DNA of 30,306 nucleotides from JBBABP01 sp041657585 (GCA_041657585.1 JBBABP010000006.1:1-30306); one strand, 5' to 3'. Positions 1 to 10,191 are shown, counted from the first letter of the stretch. Notes: generated by a model from the sequence alone, not told the origin. Made by a program: numbers and translations.

Positions 1-111
1 AACAATCTTCCTATGAAATGTCTTTCTTATTTAACTCCGTATGAATATATTAATCAATTTATTGTTAATTTAAATACTAATTTGATACTTTATAACAAAG
101 TGGTGCAATAG
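1..111 (+). CDS. Transposase C-terminal end (IS30-like), cut by window edge
   Basis: The open frame from the window edge to TAA at 109-111 gives 36 residues starting NNLPMKCLSYLTPYEYINQF. The pattern N-N-x-P-x-K-x-L-x-Y-x-TP-x-E is what IS30-type and related DDE transposases carry just after the catalytic glutamate. Only this tail is visible, so the DDE residues, the left end and any target-site duplication lie outside. The right terminal repeat, if present, would be in 105-206. Another DDE family with the same tail is possible. Confidence 0.55.
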   Translation, partial: NNLPMKCLSYLTPYEYINQFIVNLNTNLILYNKVVQ

Positions 112-206
112 ACTTGAATATGTTCCTGATAAACATTTAATATATTATATTTATATATTTTTTTCTGTCAAATATTCTGGTCTCTTGTAAATTTTGCAAA
201 AAAGAG

Positions 207-235
207 TTGAAACTTGATGAAACATAATTTATAAT
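207..235 (+). promoter_or_regulatory. Sigma-70-type promoter for rlmN
   Basis: TTGAAA (207-212), a 17-base spacer and a perfect TATAAT (230-235) lie 32 bases before the rlmN ATG, predicting a leader of about 25 bases. The fit to the bacterial consensus is seen directly; use in vivo is inferred. Confidence 0.7.
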
Positions 236-267
236 GAATAAAGTTTTACTACATTTTTTGCCTATCA

Positions 268-1374
268 ATGCAAAATAAATCAGTCATTTTCGATGAAGAA
301 AAATTACAAGAGTACGCTAAACAAACCAAATTACAACCATTCAAAGTTAAGCAAATCTTTTTCGAAATATTCAAAAATCAGAATATCAATTTCGACGAAA
401 TGACAACTTTGGCTAAAGATTTAAAATCAGATTTATCAAATAATTTCAATATACTTTCACTTCAGCAAGACAGCATACTTGAAGATAAACAAACAACAAA
501 AATCTGATTCAAAACTTTTGATAATCATATTATCGAGTCTGTAATTATTTATCATCGACAGGACAAAAAATATCGAATAAATAATGTGCCGAAATTAAAT
601 AGAATTACTCTCTGTATTTCTTCTCAGGTTTGATGCCCGTTGAATTGTCATTTTTGCGTGACTTGAAAATTGTGACTAAAAAGGAATCTTTCTCGACAAG
701 AAATTATTTCTCAAATACTTTTTGCAAACAATTACATCAAAAATAAATTATGAAAAAAAGACGACTGAACATTGCGAGGAGTTAGAAATGTCGTTTTTAT
801 GTGAATGGGCGAGCCACTTTTGAACTACGAAAATTTAAAACAAGCAATTACAATTATGCTGGCTCAAGATAGATTATCTCTTGGTAAAAGGCATATTACA
901 ATTTCTACGGCATGAATTATCGACGGTATCAAAAAGTTAATCGCAGACAAAATAGACGTTAAGCTTGCAATTTCTTTGCACTCTGCAGATCAAACAGTTC
1001 GTGAAAAACTTATGCCAATAGCAAAATTAAATAATCTGATTGATCTGATGAAAATATTGGACGAATATGTTTTGGCTACAAACAACAGGATCTTTTATGA
1101 ATATATTATGATCAAAGATTTTACAGACACAGCAAAATTAGCCAATCAGCTTTCAATTTTATTAAAGTGAAAATTAGCTCACGTCAATTTAATTCCCTTC
1201 AACGCCAATCCAGTAATTTCTTTACAAGAAAGCGACAAAAAAACTATCTACAAATTTAAAGAAATTTTGGAACAAAACTGACTGACTGTGACGATTAGAG
1301 ATTCAATGTGAAGGAAAGTTAACTCTGCTTGTGGGCAGTTGGGATATGAAAAAATAAATTGACTGAAAGATTAA
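268..1374 (+). CDS. rlmN: RlmN: 23S rRNA A2503 / tRNA A37 C2-methyltransferase
   Basis: 368 residues, close to the usual 350-380 of this radical-SAM methyltransferase, which adds a C2 methyl to A2503 of 23S rRNA and A37 of some tRNAs. The 4Fe-4S motif is C123-x3-C127-x2-C130 (sequence CPLNCHFC), followed by FMGMGEP at 177-183 for SAM binding and the substrate-methylating cysteine C355 in NSACGQL. Several glycines are written TGA, including the one just before C123 and the first glycine of MGMGEP, so under the standard code the gene would look shattered. ATG 268 is chosen because a strong promoter ends 32 bases upstream and the N-terminal helical domain follows. The gene is single and ends in a terminator shared with the convergent pduL. 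Confidence 0.95.
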
Positions 1375-1392
1375 AAAATTTATTTAGTATCT

Positions 1393-1445
1393 GTCCTCCT
1401 TTTCTTTAAAGGAGGGGAACCATCTTCTGGTGGAGGATTTTTTTA
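1393..1445 (+). terminator. Terminator after rlmN, between convergent genes
   Basis: Two stacked hairpins are visible: CCTCCTTT (1395-1402) with AAAGGAGG (1408-1415), then CCATC-TTCT-GGTGG with a following T-run near 1437-1445. TCCTCC at 1394-1399 could alternatively pair with GGAGGA just before the T-run. It lies 20 bases after the rlmN stop. Confidence 0.65.
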
Positions 1446-1538
1446 TAAACATTTTTTAAAATCCCTTTATTTAGACGCCATAAATGGCCGTCTCTACTTG
1501 TTTCCATTCCCAAATTCCTATTTTCAAATTCCCATTTC

Positions 1539-2102
1539 CTAAATTATCTCTCCCCAATCTCAAACTTTCACTCACGCCGCATTGGCCTCCTCTATATCAA
1601 TATGGAAATCTAACGCATAGTCATCTCTCGCTCTCACAGCAACATTTTCAAAAGTTAATCATCTGATTCAATTTATTTTTATTGAGATTACGTCGCCATC
1701 TTTAAATCAGAATTTTTTTGCCTCATCTACAGTGCAGTGCAAATGCCTTTGTGCAACTATCATGCAGTTTGCCATTTCAACCTCTCATTTTGGTCAGATT
1801 ACTTTCACGCTTTCAGCATCTTTAATATCACCGGAAACTTTAATAGGTGCATTTGTTCAAAGTACAAAATTATCTCAAGCCATAATTTCAATCTGACTAA
1901 ATTTTCTGGATGGTCAAACAACTCTTACATTTTCTAATTTTCATTTTGGTCATTGTAAAATTACGGTTTCTTTACAAGCAAATTGTCATGGTTGGCTAAT
2001 ATTTTTTATGTTATTTAATTCATATCATTCTCAAAATAATTTATTCACATCAGATTTTGTCAGATGAATGTGTCTGTTTGAAATTCAAATAGGAACTCTC
2101 AT
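1539..2102 (-). CDS. pduL: PduL-type phosphate acyltransferase (phosphotransacylase)
   Basis: 187 residues with the two-barrel PduL pattern: SNRHIHL at 8-14 (H11, H13), QRHLHCT at 118-124 (H120, H122) and DFHIDIEEANA with H167. These are the histidines that bind the two metals in the family. PduL exchanges CoA for phosphate on acetyl- or propionyl-CoA, giving an acyl-phosphate that acetate kinase can use to make ATP. The short, soluble form without an encapsulation peptide suggests a housekeeping role in acetate fermentation and not a microcompartment (inference). ATG at 2102 is the first start after a TAA at 2103-2105. The stop is TAG. Most glycines are TGA. It runs convergent to rlmN and downstream of RNase J on the same strand, 156 bases apart. 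Confidence 0.93.
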
Positions 2103-2129
2103 TTACATCAATTAAAAAATTAAAATATT

Positions 2130-2258
2130 GTAAATGTTGCAGAGGTTTCAAGGGCTACAATGGCTTCAGTGGTTTTTAAAGTACGCAAAGAATAATTTTT
2201 CAAAACTTTACAATTACCTTTGTAGCCTTTGTAACTTTGTGGCCTTTGAAACTTTATT
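2130..2258. repeat. Long imperfect inverted repeat of the AAAGCC/GGCTTT type
   Basis: The arm near 2147-2165 (GTTTCAAGGGCTACA) is almost the reverse complement of TGTGGCCTTTGAAAC near 2239-2253, with two mismatches. Related purine/pyrimidine arms recur at 4985-5090 and 22224-22325. It fills the gap between RNase J and pduL and could act as a transcript-end hairpin. Confidence 0.5.
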
Positions 2259-4208
2259 TTAGTCATCACTTCATTGCTCGTCCAAAGTCATTCCTATAAT
2301 TGCCTCATCTTTTGTTAAATCTCAATTACCATTATGAGGATCTTTGTTTATATAAACGAACATAGGCATAATCATAGGCACTCTACCAATAATTTTAGTT
2401 ATTAAAATTCCAAGATCTTCTTTCAGATTTTTAAAATTTTCTTTTATGTCCAAATGTTTTTTCATATTTTCATTATATTTTGCCCTTGCGAAATCAACAA
2501 TTTGAGTATGAATAGATTTTACTTCAGAAGAGTAAACAAATCATCTTGATTCAATCTGAATATTCCCAACTAATTCTTTGCTTTTTGTGTCAACCTTAAA
2601 AATAAGTCAGACTATTCCATTTTGTGCCATAATATGACGTGCCTTGATTACGTATTCGCCTGACATATGTCATTGTCATTTTCCATCAATCATTATCGTA
2701 TCCAATTTCATTACGGTTTCTGATATCAAAACAATGTCGTCGTACATTTCAATCACGCTTCAATTTTTTACTGGCATCAAAATTTTATCTTCAGTCATTC
2801 ACATATTCAACGCTAATTTTTTGTGAACATATCTCAACATCATTTCAGTATAATACGGCAAGAAAAATTGAGGCTTCAATAAACTCAAAATTAATTTGTG
2901 TTCTTCTGCATGTCAGTGTCAACTTGTATGAACATCCATATCGTCGTTTGTTATCAAATCAACTCATCTTGCTAACAAATTATTCATCATTTTATTTGCT
3001 GCATCTTCTTTTCATGGAATTTTAGAAGATGACATTAATATTGTATCTCATTTTTTTAGTTTAATTTGAGCGTGTTCATCTCTAGCCATTCTTGCCAATG
3101 CACTAAACTCTTCTCATTGTGCGCCAGTACACAAAATTACAACTCTTTCATCTGGCATATTGTTTACATCATTATCAAGTTTACGAATCATTCATTTTGG
3201 TTCATTGATATATCCAAGTTCCTGACAAATTTCAACATTGTTGATCATCGATCTTCACGAAAGAAAAACGACTTTATTATATTTTATTGCACTTTTGATA
3301 ATTTGAATTACTCTACCAACATTAGTTGCAAATGTTGCAAGTATCATTCTGGATTTAGTTTTTTTGATCAAGTCGTCCAAAGTTTCTCAAATTACTTTTT
3401 CTGATTTTGCTCGTCAAGGATGTTGTGAGCCAAGACTATCTCAGATATATAGTTTCACTCATTCAGTTCAGATTCTAGCAATTTTTGCCAAATCTGTTGG
3501 CGCGTCAATTGCTGGAGTATGATCGATTTTAAAATCTCATGAGAAAAAAATAACTCATTTTGGCGTTTGTATCGACAATGCCATACTTTCTGGAATATTG
3601 TGATTTATCCTTACAAATTCCACATCAAAACATCAAAGCTTCAAAAAATCTGAATCTGGATCCACGATTTTATATTTGATATTATTTGCTTTTTTGGGAT
3701 CATCGAAAGTTTTTTTGATAATTCACAAAGTAAGTGGAGTTGTATAAACAATTGGATATCAAAGTTCTGGCAATATATCTCTCAATGCTCATACGTGATC
3801 CAAATGTCAGTGGGTGATCAGAATTCATCTGATTTTATTTTTGTTTTTTTTCAAATAAGATATATCTGGAATTATATAATCAGCTCATAATTCTTCAGCC
3901 GCAGCAAATTCCATTCATCAATCTACAATGATAATGTCATTTTTATATTCAATAAAAACGCATTCTCAAACTTGTTCTAATCAAAGCAGACTTCAAATCC
4001 TTACTGGAGTTTCATCTTTTTTAATTAATTTTTTGGGATCGTCTATTGCTGTTTGTGTTGGTTTGTCCAAATGAGATAAAAATTTTTTTGAACTTAATTT
4101 TTCTTGGTTTGGATTAAAGGGCCTTTTATATTTTGTTGGTCCCTTTGGATTGTTTTTTGCACCAAAATCTATAGAAAGATTTCATTGCATAATTGTGTTT
4201 TCTGTCAT
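2259..4208 (-). CDS. rnj: Ribonuclease J (beta-CASP metallo-beta-lactamase nuclease)
   Basis: 649 residues. A low-complexity N-terminal extension of about 65 residues (MTENTIMQGNLSIDFGAK and on) precedes the metallo-beta-lactamase core. The core starts with FIEYKNDIIIVDGGMEF at 85-101 and carries the zinc motif HGHLDH at 133-138 (TAA stop at 2259-2261). RNase J is an endo- and 5'-3' exonuclease for mRNA decay and rRNA maturation. The first motif, usually GGLGEIGKN, reads GSLLGLEQVGE here. The start at 4208 is the furthest upstream ATG in frame; an internal ATG at residue 7 is the main alternative. Many glycines, including the GHLDH-adjacent ones, are TGA. It stands alone, divergent from the methyltransferase at 4393, with a dispersed repeat between them. 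Confidence 0.93.
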
Positions 4209-4275
4209 GTATAAATTTAAATTTTAAAATTTGTAATTAAGTAATAGGAAATGGGAATTTGGAATTTATTTATTA

Positions 4276-4353
4276 GTCATTGCGAGGAGCTTCTTTGCGA
4301 CAAAGCAATCTTGTTTTAAATGTTTAAGATTGCTTCGCTTCGCTCGCAATGAC
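4276..4353. repeat. Dispersed inverted repeat, copy 1 (empty)
   Basis: A 78-base element bounded by GTCATTGCGAG and CTCGCAATGAC, with inner arms AAAGCAATCTT / AAGATTGCTT. A second copy is at 6103-6197. The whole can fold into a long hairpin. It lies between the divergent rnj and the methyltransferase gene. The outer ends look like those of a non-autonomous mobile or REP-like element; no transposase for it is seen. Confidence 0.8.
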
Positions 4354-4392
4354 AATCTTTTAATTTTTTAATCTTTTAATTGTTATATTGTT

Positions 4393-4929
4393 ATGCTAAA
4401 CGAATTGAGAGTTAATTGTAAAAATAGGACTATACCAATCATAAGCGAGGAAACAGAAAGTTTTTTAATCAAAATAATTAAAAAGAAAAAACCTAAATTA
4501 TGTTTGGAGATTGGAAGTGCTGTGGGATATAGTAGTATTGTCATCGCATCTATCATCAATGAACGGGGATGAAAACTTTATAGTTTTGAAATATGATATG
4601 TGGCTTATTTAGAGGCATTATCAAATTTTCTCAAAAGCAATCTAACAAATATTTTACTTTACCCTTTTGATTTTTGAAAAATAGATATTAAAAAATTTTT
4701 CAAAGACCACTTAGATTTTGTCTTTGTGGACTGACAAAAAAGCCAATATGGTAATTATATGCAAAATATTGAAAATGCGCTAAATCAAGAAACTATAATT
4801 GTATTGGATGATGTGATTAAATATCACAATAAACTAAATACATTATACTGATATTTGCAAAAAAAGCAAATAAATTATAAGATTTTTCAAATAGAGCATG
4901 ATGATGGCGTTATGCTGATCAAAAACTAA
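4393..4929 (+). CDS. SAM-dependent O-methyltransferase (YrrM/TrmR-like)
   Basis: 178 residues with a class I methyltransferase fold: motif I LEIGSAVGYSS near residue 37, an acidic SAM-ribose residue in LYSFEIGY, and FVFVDGQKSQYGNY near 110. The last matches the D-x-x-K-x-Q-Y signature of the caffeoyl-CoA O-methyltransferase-like family that includes TrmR/YrrM, which methylates 5-hydroxyuridine in tRNA. It is a little shorter than typical (about 210), lacking part of the N-terminal helices. Function as a tRNA enzyme is inferred from the family; a small-molecule substrate is possible. ATG 4393 follows a T-rich stretch; the stop is TAA. Confidence 0.75.
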
Positions 4930-4984
4930 GTGTTGAAAAAACTTCTTAGATGCTAAAATTTGCAAATTTCACAATTTAAGTTAT

Positions 4985-5095
4985 AATTATATAAGGAAAA
5001 AAAGCTTTAGAGCGTCAAAGCCAAAAAAGCCACAAAACTTTTTCTTGCTTTTTTAGCTTTTCTTGCTTTCTTAGCTTTATGGCTCTTTTATCTTT
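4985..5095. repeat. Imperfect hairpin-forming AAAGCC/GGCTTT repeat
   Basis: A purine-rich arm (GCGTCAAAGCCAAAAAAGCC) is followed by pyrimidine-rich GCTTTTTTAGC, TTGCTTTCTTAGC and TTTATGGCTC, able to pair imperfectly. It ends about 20 bases before the next ATG (5118) and resembles sequences before rpoA and rbcL. Confidence 0.5.
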
Positions 5096-5117
5096 TATCT
5101 TCCATCTTTAATCTAAT

Positions 5118-6080
5118 ATGAAATTCAAACTTCTAATATTAATCTGATTTTTATTTTCGGCTTTTCAAATAAGCTTAGCTAATTTTAATGATTGTGAAGA
5201 ATTGCCAAATAATATTCAAAAAATGCCAATTTATTGGCAATATAAAAATATATTTCCAGATGACGCCATTCGTCAATCTTATAAAAATTTGAGATCATAT
5301 TGTTGCAAAAATCATTTAATTAAAGAAGATATTGATTATGATTTTTTGTGTAAAGAATCAGATCAAAATGAAAATATATTTTATCCAGAAAGTTCATCAT
5401 TGTTTGACCATTTGTTTGACGTTTCGATGAGAAGGTTAGATTGATTTGCTTTATTGGATTATAATTTGCCTCTTGATCCTGTGGCAGATGCACGAAGAAA
5501 TTGAAATTGAACATGGGATGGTATTACAAAGATAGCAGAAAGTGCTGATGGCAATACATCATTAAATATTATGGATCGATACACAAAATTTTGGAAAACT
5601 AATACAAATAATATATTATTTCAGTATTTATGATCAGATTCAAATTTTAAAATTATTTATTGAAAAAATGTTACTTTAAGTGATTACAATGATAAATATA
5701 ATATTATTAATTCAGACTGATGACCAGCAGTTTCGCTTACAGATAAATATAACAATCTATGTCAAATAATTATTCAATTATATTATACTTTAACTGATGG
5801 AAATAAAGATAGATTGATAATTGATACATCTTCAAATAATGGTTATTATAATGCTTGTGCAAATATGACAAATCAAAGAATACAAAAAGAATACGTATAC
5901 GTACAAACAATAAGTATTTCAAAATCTACCAAATTATTGATAGATACAATGGAGGCTTATTTCAACAAAAATTTTGTACAAAATAGATTAGTTGGGTTGC
6001 AATCAAAAATATCATCTTTATCTAATTTATTCTCAACTATTGTTAAACAAGCACCAACAGCTAAACAATGTAATAAATAA
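5118..6080 (+). CDS. Secreted protein of unknown function
   Basis: 320 residues starting with a clear signal peptide: lysines at 2 and 4, a hydrophobic core LLILIGFLFSAFQI and a likely cleavage after SLA at about residue 21. The mature part is acidic and rich in asparagine and tyrosine. It has several cysteines (the CC pair in YCCKN near 58, one in FLCKE, and late ones near 231, 248 and 317) that could form disulfides. A C-terminal helical segment of about 80 residues (KSTKLLIDTMEAYFNK onward) may be amphipathic. I do not recognise a family. The next gene (6243) also encodes an exported product, so the two may belong to one envelope function, although a 95-base repeat separates them. Eleven or so glycines are TGA. 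Confidence 0.8.
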
Positions 6081-6102
6081 AAAAAATAGACTAATCAATT
6101 TA

Positions 6103-6197
6103 GTCATTGCGAGGAGTTTTTACGACGAAGCAATCTTGTTTAAAACGCTTAAGATTGCTTCGCTTCGCCTGCCTACCGCAGGCAGGCTCGCAATGAC
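6103..6197. repeat. Dispersed inverted repeat, copy 2, with nested palindrome
   Basis: Same element as 4276-4353 (ends GTCATTGCGAG / CTCGCAATGAC). Compared with copy 1 it carries a 19-base extra palindrome at 6168-6186, CCTGCCTACCGCAGGCAGG, inserted between TTCG and CTCGC. It lies between two exported-protein genes. Confidence 0.8.
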
Positions 6198-6242
6198 AAT
6201 CACTAATTCCAAGTTCCAATTTTTAATCCTTTATTTAGTAAA

Positions 6243-6755
6243 ATGCCAAAACTAAAAAAAATTTTTATATCAGCATTTATATTTTCAATTTTTGTTCTGC
6301 CAAGTTTTTCAGTAATACTTGCCGCACCAGCAGATCCAACTGCCGATAATTTTGAAATTATTCCAAAATGAAATGAAGCTGATATTAGTTCGGCTATTCA
6401 AAAAGTTTGAAATGAATGATGAAAGGTTTGGGAAAATTATAATGAACAAGCAAAAAATTTAAGTTCGAAATGATGAGGAGCAGAGGCAGTATGATCGCAA
6501 TTAGCGTCTGGGATTATGACTTGGGATACATTATTAGATTATGCCACATATCTTGTTAATTTTTTATCTCAAGTTTGACTTTTGATATGATGACTGATGA
6601 TTGTTTATGCATGATATATGTATGCGACAACAATTTTTTGATGATGAGATGCAACAAAATGAAATAACGCAATCAAATATGCAATAATGTGAATTCTTGT
6701 TGTAATATTTTCTTATGCTATTATGAGATTACTAACAAGAGCATTTCTTACATAA
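6243..6755 (+). CDS. Small membrane protein, VirB2/TrbC-like pilin topology
   Basis: 170 residues. There is a signal peptide (KLKKIFISAFIFSIFVLPSF, cleavage near AAPA at 28-31), then a Gly/Glu-rich soluble segment (about 35-85). Two hydrophobic helices follow: LVNFLSQVGLLIGGLMIVYA and a later one in KYAIMGILVVIFSYAIM, joined by the loop GGGDATKGNNA. This signal peptide plus two-helix layout with a short G-x-x-K-x-x-NA loop is what VirB2/TrbC-like pilin subunits of type IV secretion-like machines show, and many small-genome Patescibacteria carry such proteins. No VirB4 or other partner is in the window, so the assignment is by topology only. At least 20 glycines are TGA, including GGG runs. 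Confidence 0.6.
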
Positions 6756-6775
6756 AAATTTTTACATAAAAAAAA

Positions 6776-6800
6776 TTACACCAAATATTGATGTAATTAA
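6776..6800. terminator. Short hairpin between convergent genes
   Basis: TTACA (6776-6780) pairs with TGTAA (6792-6796) in the 52-base gap between two convergent genes, flanked by A- and T-rich sequence. Weak but suitably placed. Confidence 0.35.
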
Positions 6801-6807
6801 TTTATAT

Positions 6808-7083
6808 TTAACGTATAGTATCAATTATAAATAATAATATAAATATAATTAATATAACTGGCCAAAATATACCAAATAAAAACAATATTTTTATTTCATC
6901 AAACAAAAACAAAAATAATCCTTTGTAATTGTATAATGGCACAATAAGTTCTACAAAATATATTTCTTTTTTTTTAAATTTTTTATGTGCTTCAATTATA
7001 TTTCTTAAAATAAAATATAAAATTAAAACAAATAATATTAATAGAATTCCAAAATAAATTTTTAAATAAATATTTGATTGCAT
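6808..7083 (-). CDS. Small hydrophobic membrane protein, unknown
   Basis: 91 residues with an N-terminal transmembrane helix (YFGILLILFVLILYFILRN, about 9-27), a charged middle (EAHKKFKKKEIYF) and a C-terminal hydrophobic stretch ending at FILLFIIDTIR. Two or three membrane passes are likely. I do not recognise a family. Extremely AT-rich and with few glycines, all without TGA, so it reads the same under either code. It lies downstream of AMP phosphorylase on the same strand, 84 bases away, and may be cotranscribed. Confidence 0.65.
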   Translation of the reverse strand: MQSNIYLKIYFGILLILFVLILYFILRNIIEAHKKFKKKEIYFVELIVPLYNYKGLFLFLFDEIKILFLFGIFWPVILIIFILLFIIDTIR

Positions 7084-7167
7084 ATTTTTATTTATTATTT
7101 TATTATCTATATAAGAGAATACTTAAAAAAACAAAAAAAACAACATATATAAACAAAAAAATGATAA

Positions 7168-8673
7168 CTATTTTATTTCATATACATTTTTTTCTTTTAT
7201 AATATTTAATGCTACTGCAATTTTGTTTTCATCATTTGTATAAAGAGTACAAATCACATCTCATTTTTTCACAACATCATCAAGTTTTTTGTTCAAATAA
7301 AGTCATCATTGTGCATCAAGAGGAGATCACAAAGCTCTCGCAGCTAAATTTAAAAATTTCATATTTATATTTTTTACTTTCCCATTTTTTTCAGCTATTA
7401 TTTCTTTTTGTATTTTTGCAAGAGGAAGCTCTTCAGATTTGATATTTGGATTTTTTCAATTTTGTAGTATGATAATTTTTTGCATTTTTTTCCAAGCTTC
7501 TCAAGATGTTAATTGTTTCATCGCCAATGCATATGCTGACTTTCATTTTGCCATTCAGACTAACTCAATTATTTTACTCGCAAGGAAAACTGCTTTATTT
7601 TGCAAATCCATAGGTCTGAGTGTATGTTGTTGCAATACTCTCAAAACTTCTCTTACTTGCATTATTGCTCATATTCAAGCTCAAATTGGTTGTTTTGCAT
7701 CAGTTATTTCTACATGCATTTTCATACCAAAACTTTTTCATATATATTCAAATTTTTTTTTAAGATCCTTTGCTTGCTGGATATTATTAACTTTTGCTGT
7801 AGGTCAAAGCGGAATATCAATTAGACAATGAGTAATTCACATTGCATATTTTTTTGCCATAATACTAACTACTGCTTTATCTGTAGATTCTAAGGATAAG
7901 GGATAAGAAACTTGAATTATTTTATCATCTGCAGGAGCTATATTTACGCCTCATCATCGTATTAAACAACAATTATTTTTTTTGATTAAATCTTTAATCT
8001 GATTAGTATCAAAAGAAATATCCATCAATACATTTACGCATTCTCATGTTGCCGCAGGAGATGTAATGGCTTTAGAAAATGATTTTGGAATTTTAATTCA
8101 CAAAGAAGCAATAATTGGAACAGCAATCATGCTGGTTTCATTTCAAGGGACTCAACCTATACAATGCTTATCAGCCACAATTCATTTAAATTTCAATGTT
8201 TCTCATGTATTTGCCATTGCCTTAGCTGTCCAAAAAAGTTCTTTTAAATCTGGTTTATGCAAAAAAGCACTAGCGGCATAATAAGTTGTTAAAATAGTTG
8301 TAAAACGTCAACTTGCAATATCATCTATTATTGATTTAATTTCTTTTTCATTCAATTTTCATCATTTCAAACTTTTTTTCAAGGCCTCTACTGAATCTAA
8401 ACTAGTTTTAGTATATGATATTGTGACTATTTCATGTTGTTTAATTCAATATTTTTCTCTAACATCTTTCAAAATTCCAATCTGTCATGGTTTGATAAAT
8501 TTGTTTGAAAGATCTACACTTACAACGATTTCTTTTCATTTATAAATCAATGAAACTTCGTCAGTTACGTGAATTCAATAAGTCCAAGCTTGTCTTTCAT
8601 TTAACAAAACAGATAACTGTTCTCATTGCTCAATATCAACAAATTTTGTTTTGGCATAGTAAATTCTCTTCAT
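7168..8673 (-). CDS. deoA: AMP phosphorylase (archaeal-type DeoA)
   Basis: 501 residues, matching the usual 500 or so of AMP phosphorylase and longer than bacterial thymidine phosphorylase because of the N-terminal extension (MKRIYYAKTKFVDIEQGE). The phosphate-binding motif reads DKHCIGGVPGNETS and the following AVPIIASLGIKIPKSFSKAI and TSPAATGEGVNVLMD segments are typical. The enzyme splits AMP with phosphate into adenine and ribose 1,5-bisphosphate, the first step of the AMP-RuBisCO route. It starts 63 bases after the end of rbcL on the same strand, so the two probably form an operon transcribed rbcL then deoA. The stop is TAG. The isomerase linking the two reactions is not in the window. 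Confidence 0.94.
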
Positions 8674-8736
8674 TAAGGTTATAGTTAAAATTTAAAATTT
8701 GTAATTTGTAATATTTTTTTTATATATTATTAAGTT

Positions 8737-10191
8737 TTAACTTGCTTCTCTTCTTTCGGCATGTCTCACTTCTTTATTTTCTTTTTTTTCAAAAAATTCA
8801 ATAGCCTGAGCTAATTCTTCGTGATCTTTTGCATATTCATGAATATCAATTCATTTTTTGTAAGCTTCGCATGCTTGTACCAATGCTGTTGCTCCCACTT
8901 TAGTTCCTCTTGGATGTGCATGACAACCAGCACCCATAGTCGTGATAAAATCTACATTTTCCATCACATCAATAAACGGTTTCAAAAGTGTTGGATTGAG
9001 TCCTCCAGAAATAATTGGACAACATTTTTTGAGATTTCTCCGAGAATCGTCTTCTTTAGTCAAATGTTGATGATGATCTTCTTGTACTTTATTTAATCGG
9101 TCTTCATCATTTGTAGGAATAGTCCCCCAAGATTGTTGGAAAATATGTCCTGGAGCATCAAGTCCAAAAATATTATGAGCCGCAGTTACATCTTCTTCAG
9201 GTGTTCCTGCCATTTTTCCTACTCCAGCGGTACCTGTATGAATACCAGATGTCCCAGCTAATCTAGCAAATTTAGAAAGAACTAATACACTATATCCGAT
9301 AGGGTTTTCTGGTCTTGTAAATGCTCAATGTCCCGCTCTATGAAAGTGAATAAATACATCAGGATATTTTCTTCTAAGTGTTTGGACTGCCATTCGGCCA
9401 GCCGTTGTTCCATCAATCAAATACGCATATGATCCTTGCTCAAATCAAGCATTTTTAATCATTTCACATCTTTCAATCATAGTATCATAATCAGCAGCAG
9501 AAACATTAAACGAATGTACTTTTTTCTTTCCTGTTTCTTTTACTGCTTTATCCATAGCTTCTTTGATATGTTCTACCATTTTATCATAAGGACAGAAATC
9601 TTGATCTGCCTGTGGTTCATCATTTTTTACAAAATCACCTCATCCTACTCGGAAGTCATAAGCTACCTCAGCATATTCTGCTGAAGTAAGTCCCATTTTT
9701 GGTTTCACAATAGTTCACAAAATTGGTCTATCATAAACATTTAGATATTTTCTCATATCATCCAAAGTGTAACTAGGTCCATCATATTGTTCTAGCATTG
9801 AAGGTGGAAATCGGACATCAAGAAGTTTAAGTGCATTAATTTCTTTCATTCCAAAAATATTTCATGCAATATAAGTCAAAATATTCTGAACATTTCATCA
9901 TCTATCTCGTAGTCTTCGAGGATATGCAATCCAAACTATATTTTTTTCCAAATCAATTTTATAAACCAAAGAGTTCATAACACGAGAAAATGGTGTTTCT
10001 GTTTGAACTGCAAAATTTGTTCAAGTAGAAGATTCTGCTGAAACTTCTGCTGCTGCTTGTAGAATATTTAATTTTCCTCAAGGAAGTAAATGAAATGCAC
10101 AAAGCATATACTCACCATTTTTTGGATCTTTTAATTCCAAATTTACATAAGCAGCTTGATGTGAATTTAAAGTTTTTAATAATTCTTCCAT
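8737..10191 (-). CDS. rbcL: RuBisCO large subunit, form II/III-like
   Basis: 484 residues. All key residues are present: K163 and K165 in TIVKPKMGL, the carbamylated lysine K189 with D191 and E192 in FVKNDEPQ, H284-R285 in FHRAGHG, the loop-6 lysine K326 in TAGVGKM and S395-G-G in IISGGLNP. FVKNDEPQ and the PIISGGLNP region resemble form II, as in the form II/III enzymes of SR1 bacteria and methanogens. It would fix CO2 onto ribulose 1,5-bisphosphate derived from AMP, not in a Calvin cycle, as no phosphoribulokinase is seen. I count 10 TGA among 38 glycine codons, far fewer than in the ribosomal genes here. A promoter lies at 10344-10371, giving a leader of about 150 bases. The first 12 codons and the promoter are duplicated at 11138-11320. 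Confidence 0.96.

Noticed and set aside
770..785. CATTGCGAGGAG inside rlmN matching the start of the dispersed inverted repeats
   Set aside because: It encodes the conserved stretch TLRGVRNVVFMGMGEP in frame and has no matching right end nearby, so the match is chance.
268..1374. Series of short open frames suggesting a frameshifted or decayed rlmN
   Set aside because: All breaks are TGA in a single frame at conserved glycines; under code 25 the gene is intact. The same applies to almost every gene in the window.
3066..3404. 112-codon plus-strand open frame
   Set aside because: It lies opposite the RNase J coding region, which has full motifs; the plus-strand frame is a shadow.
7209..8281. 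Plus-strand open frames of 70-130 codons
   Set aside because: They are antisense to AMP phosphorylase, whose minus-strand reading is continuous and recognisable.
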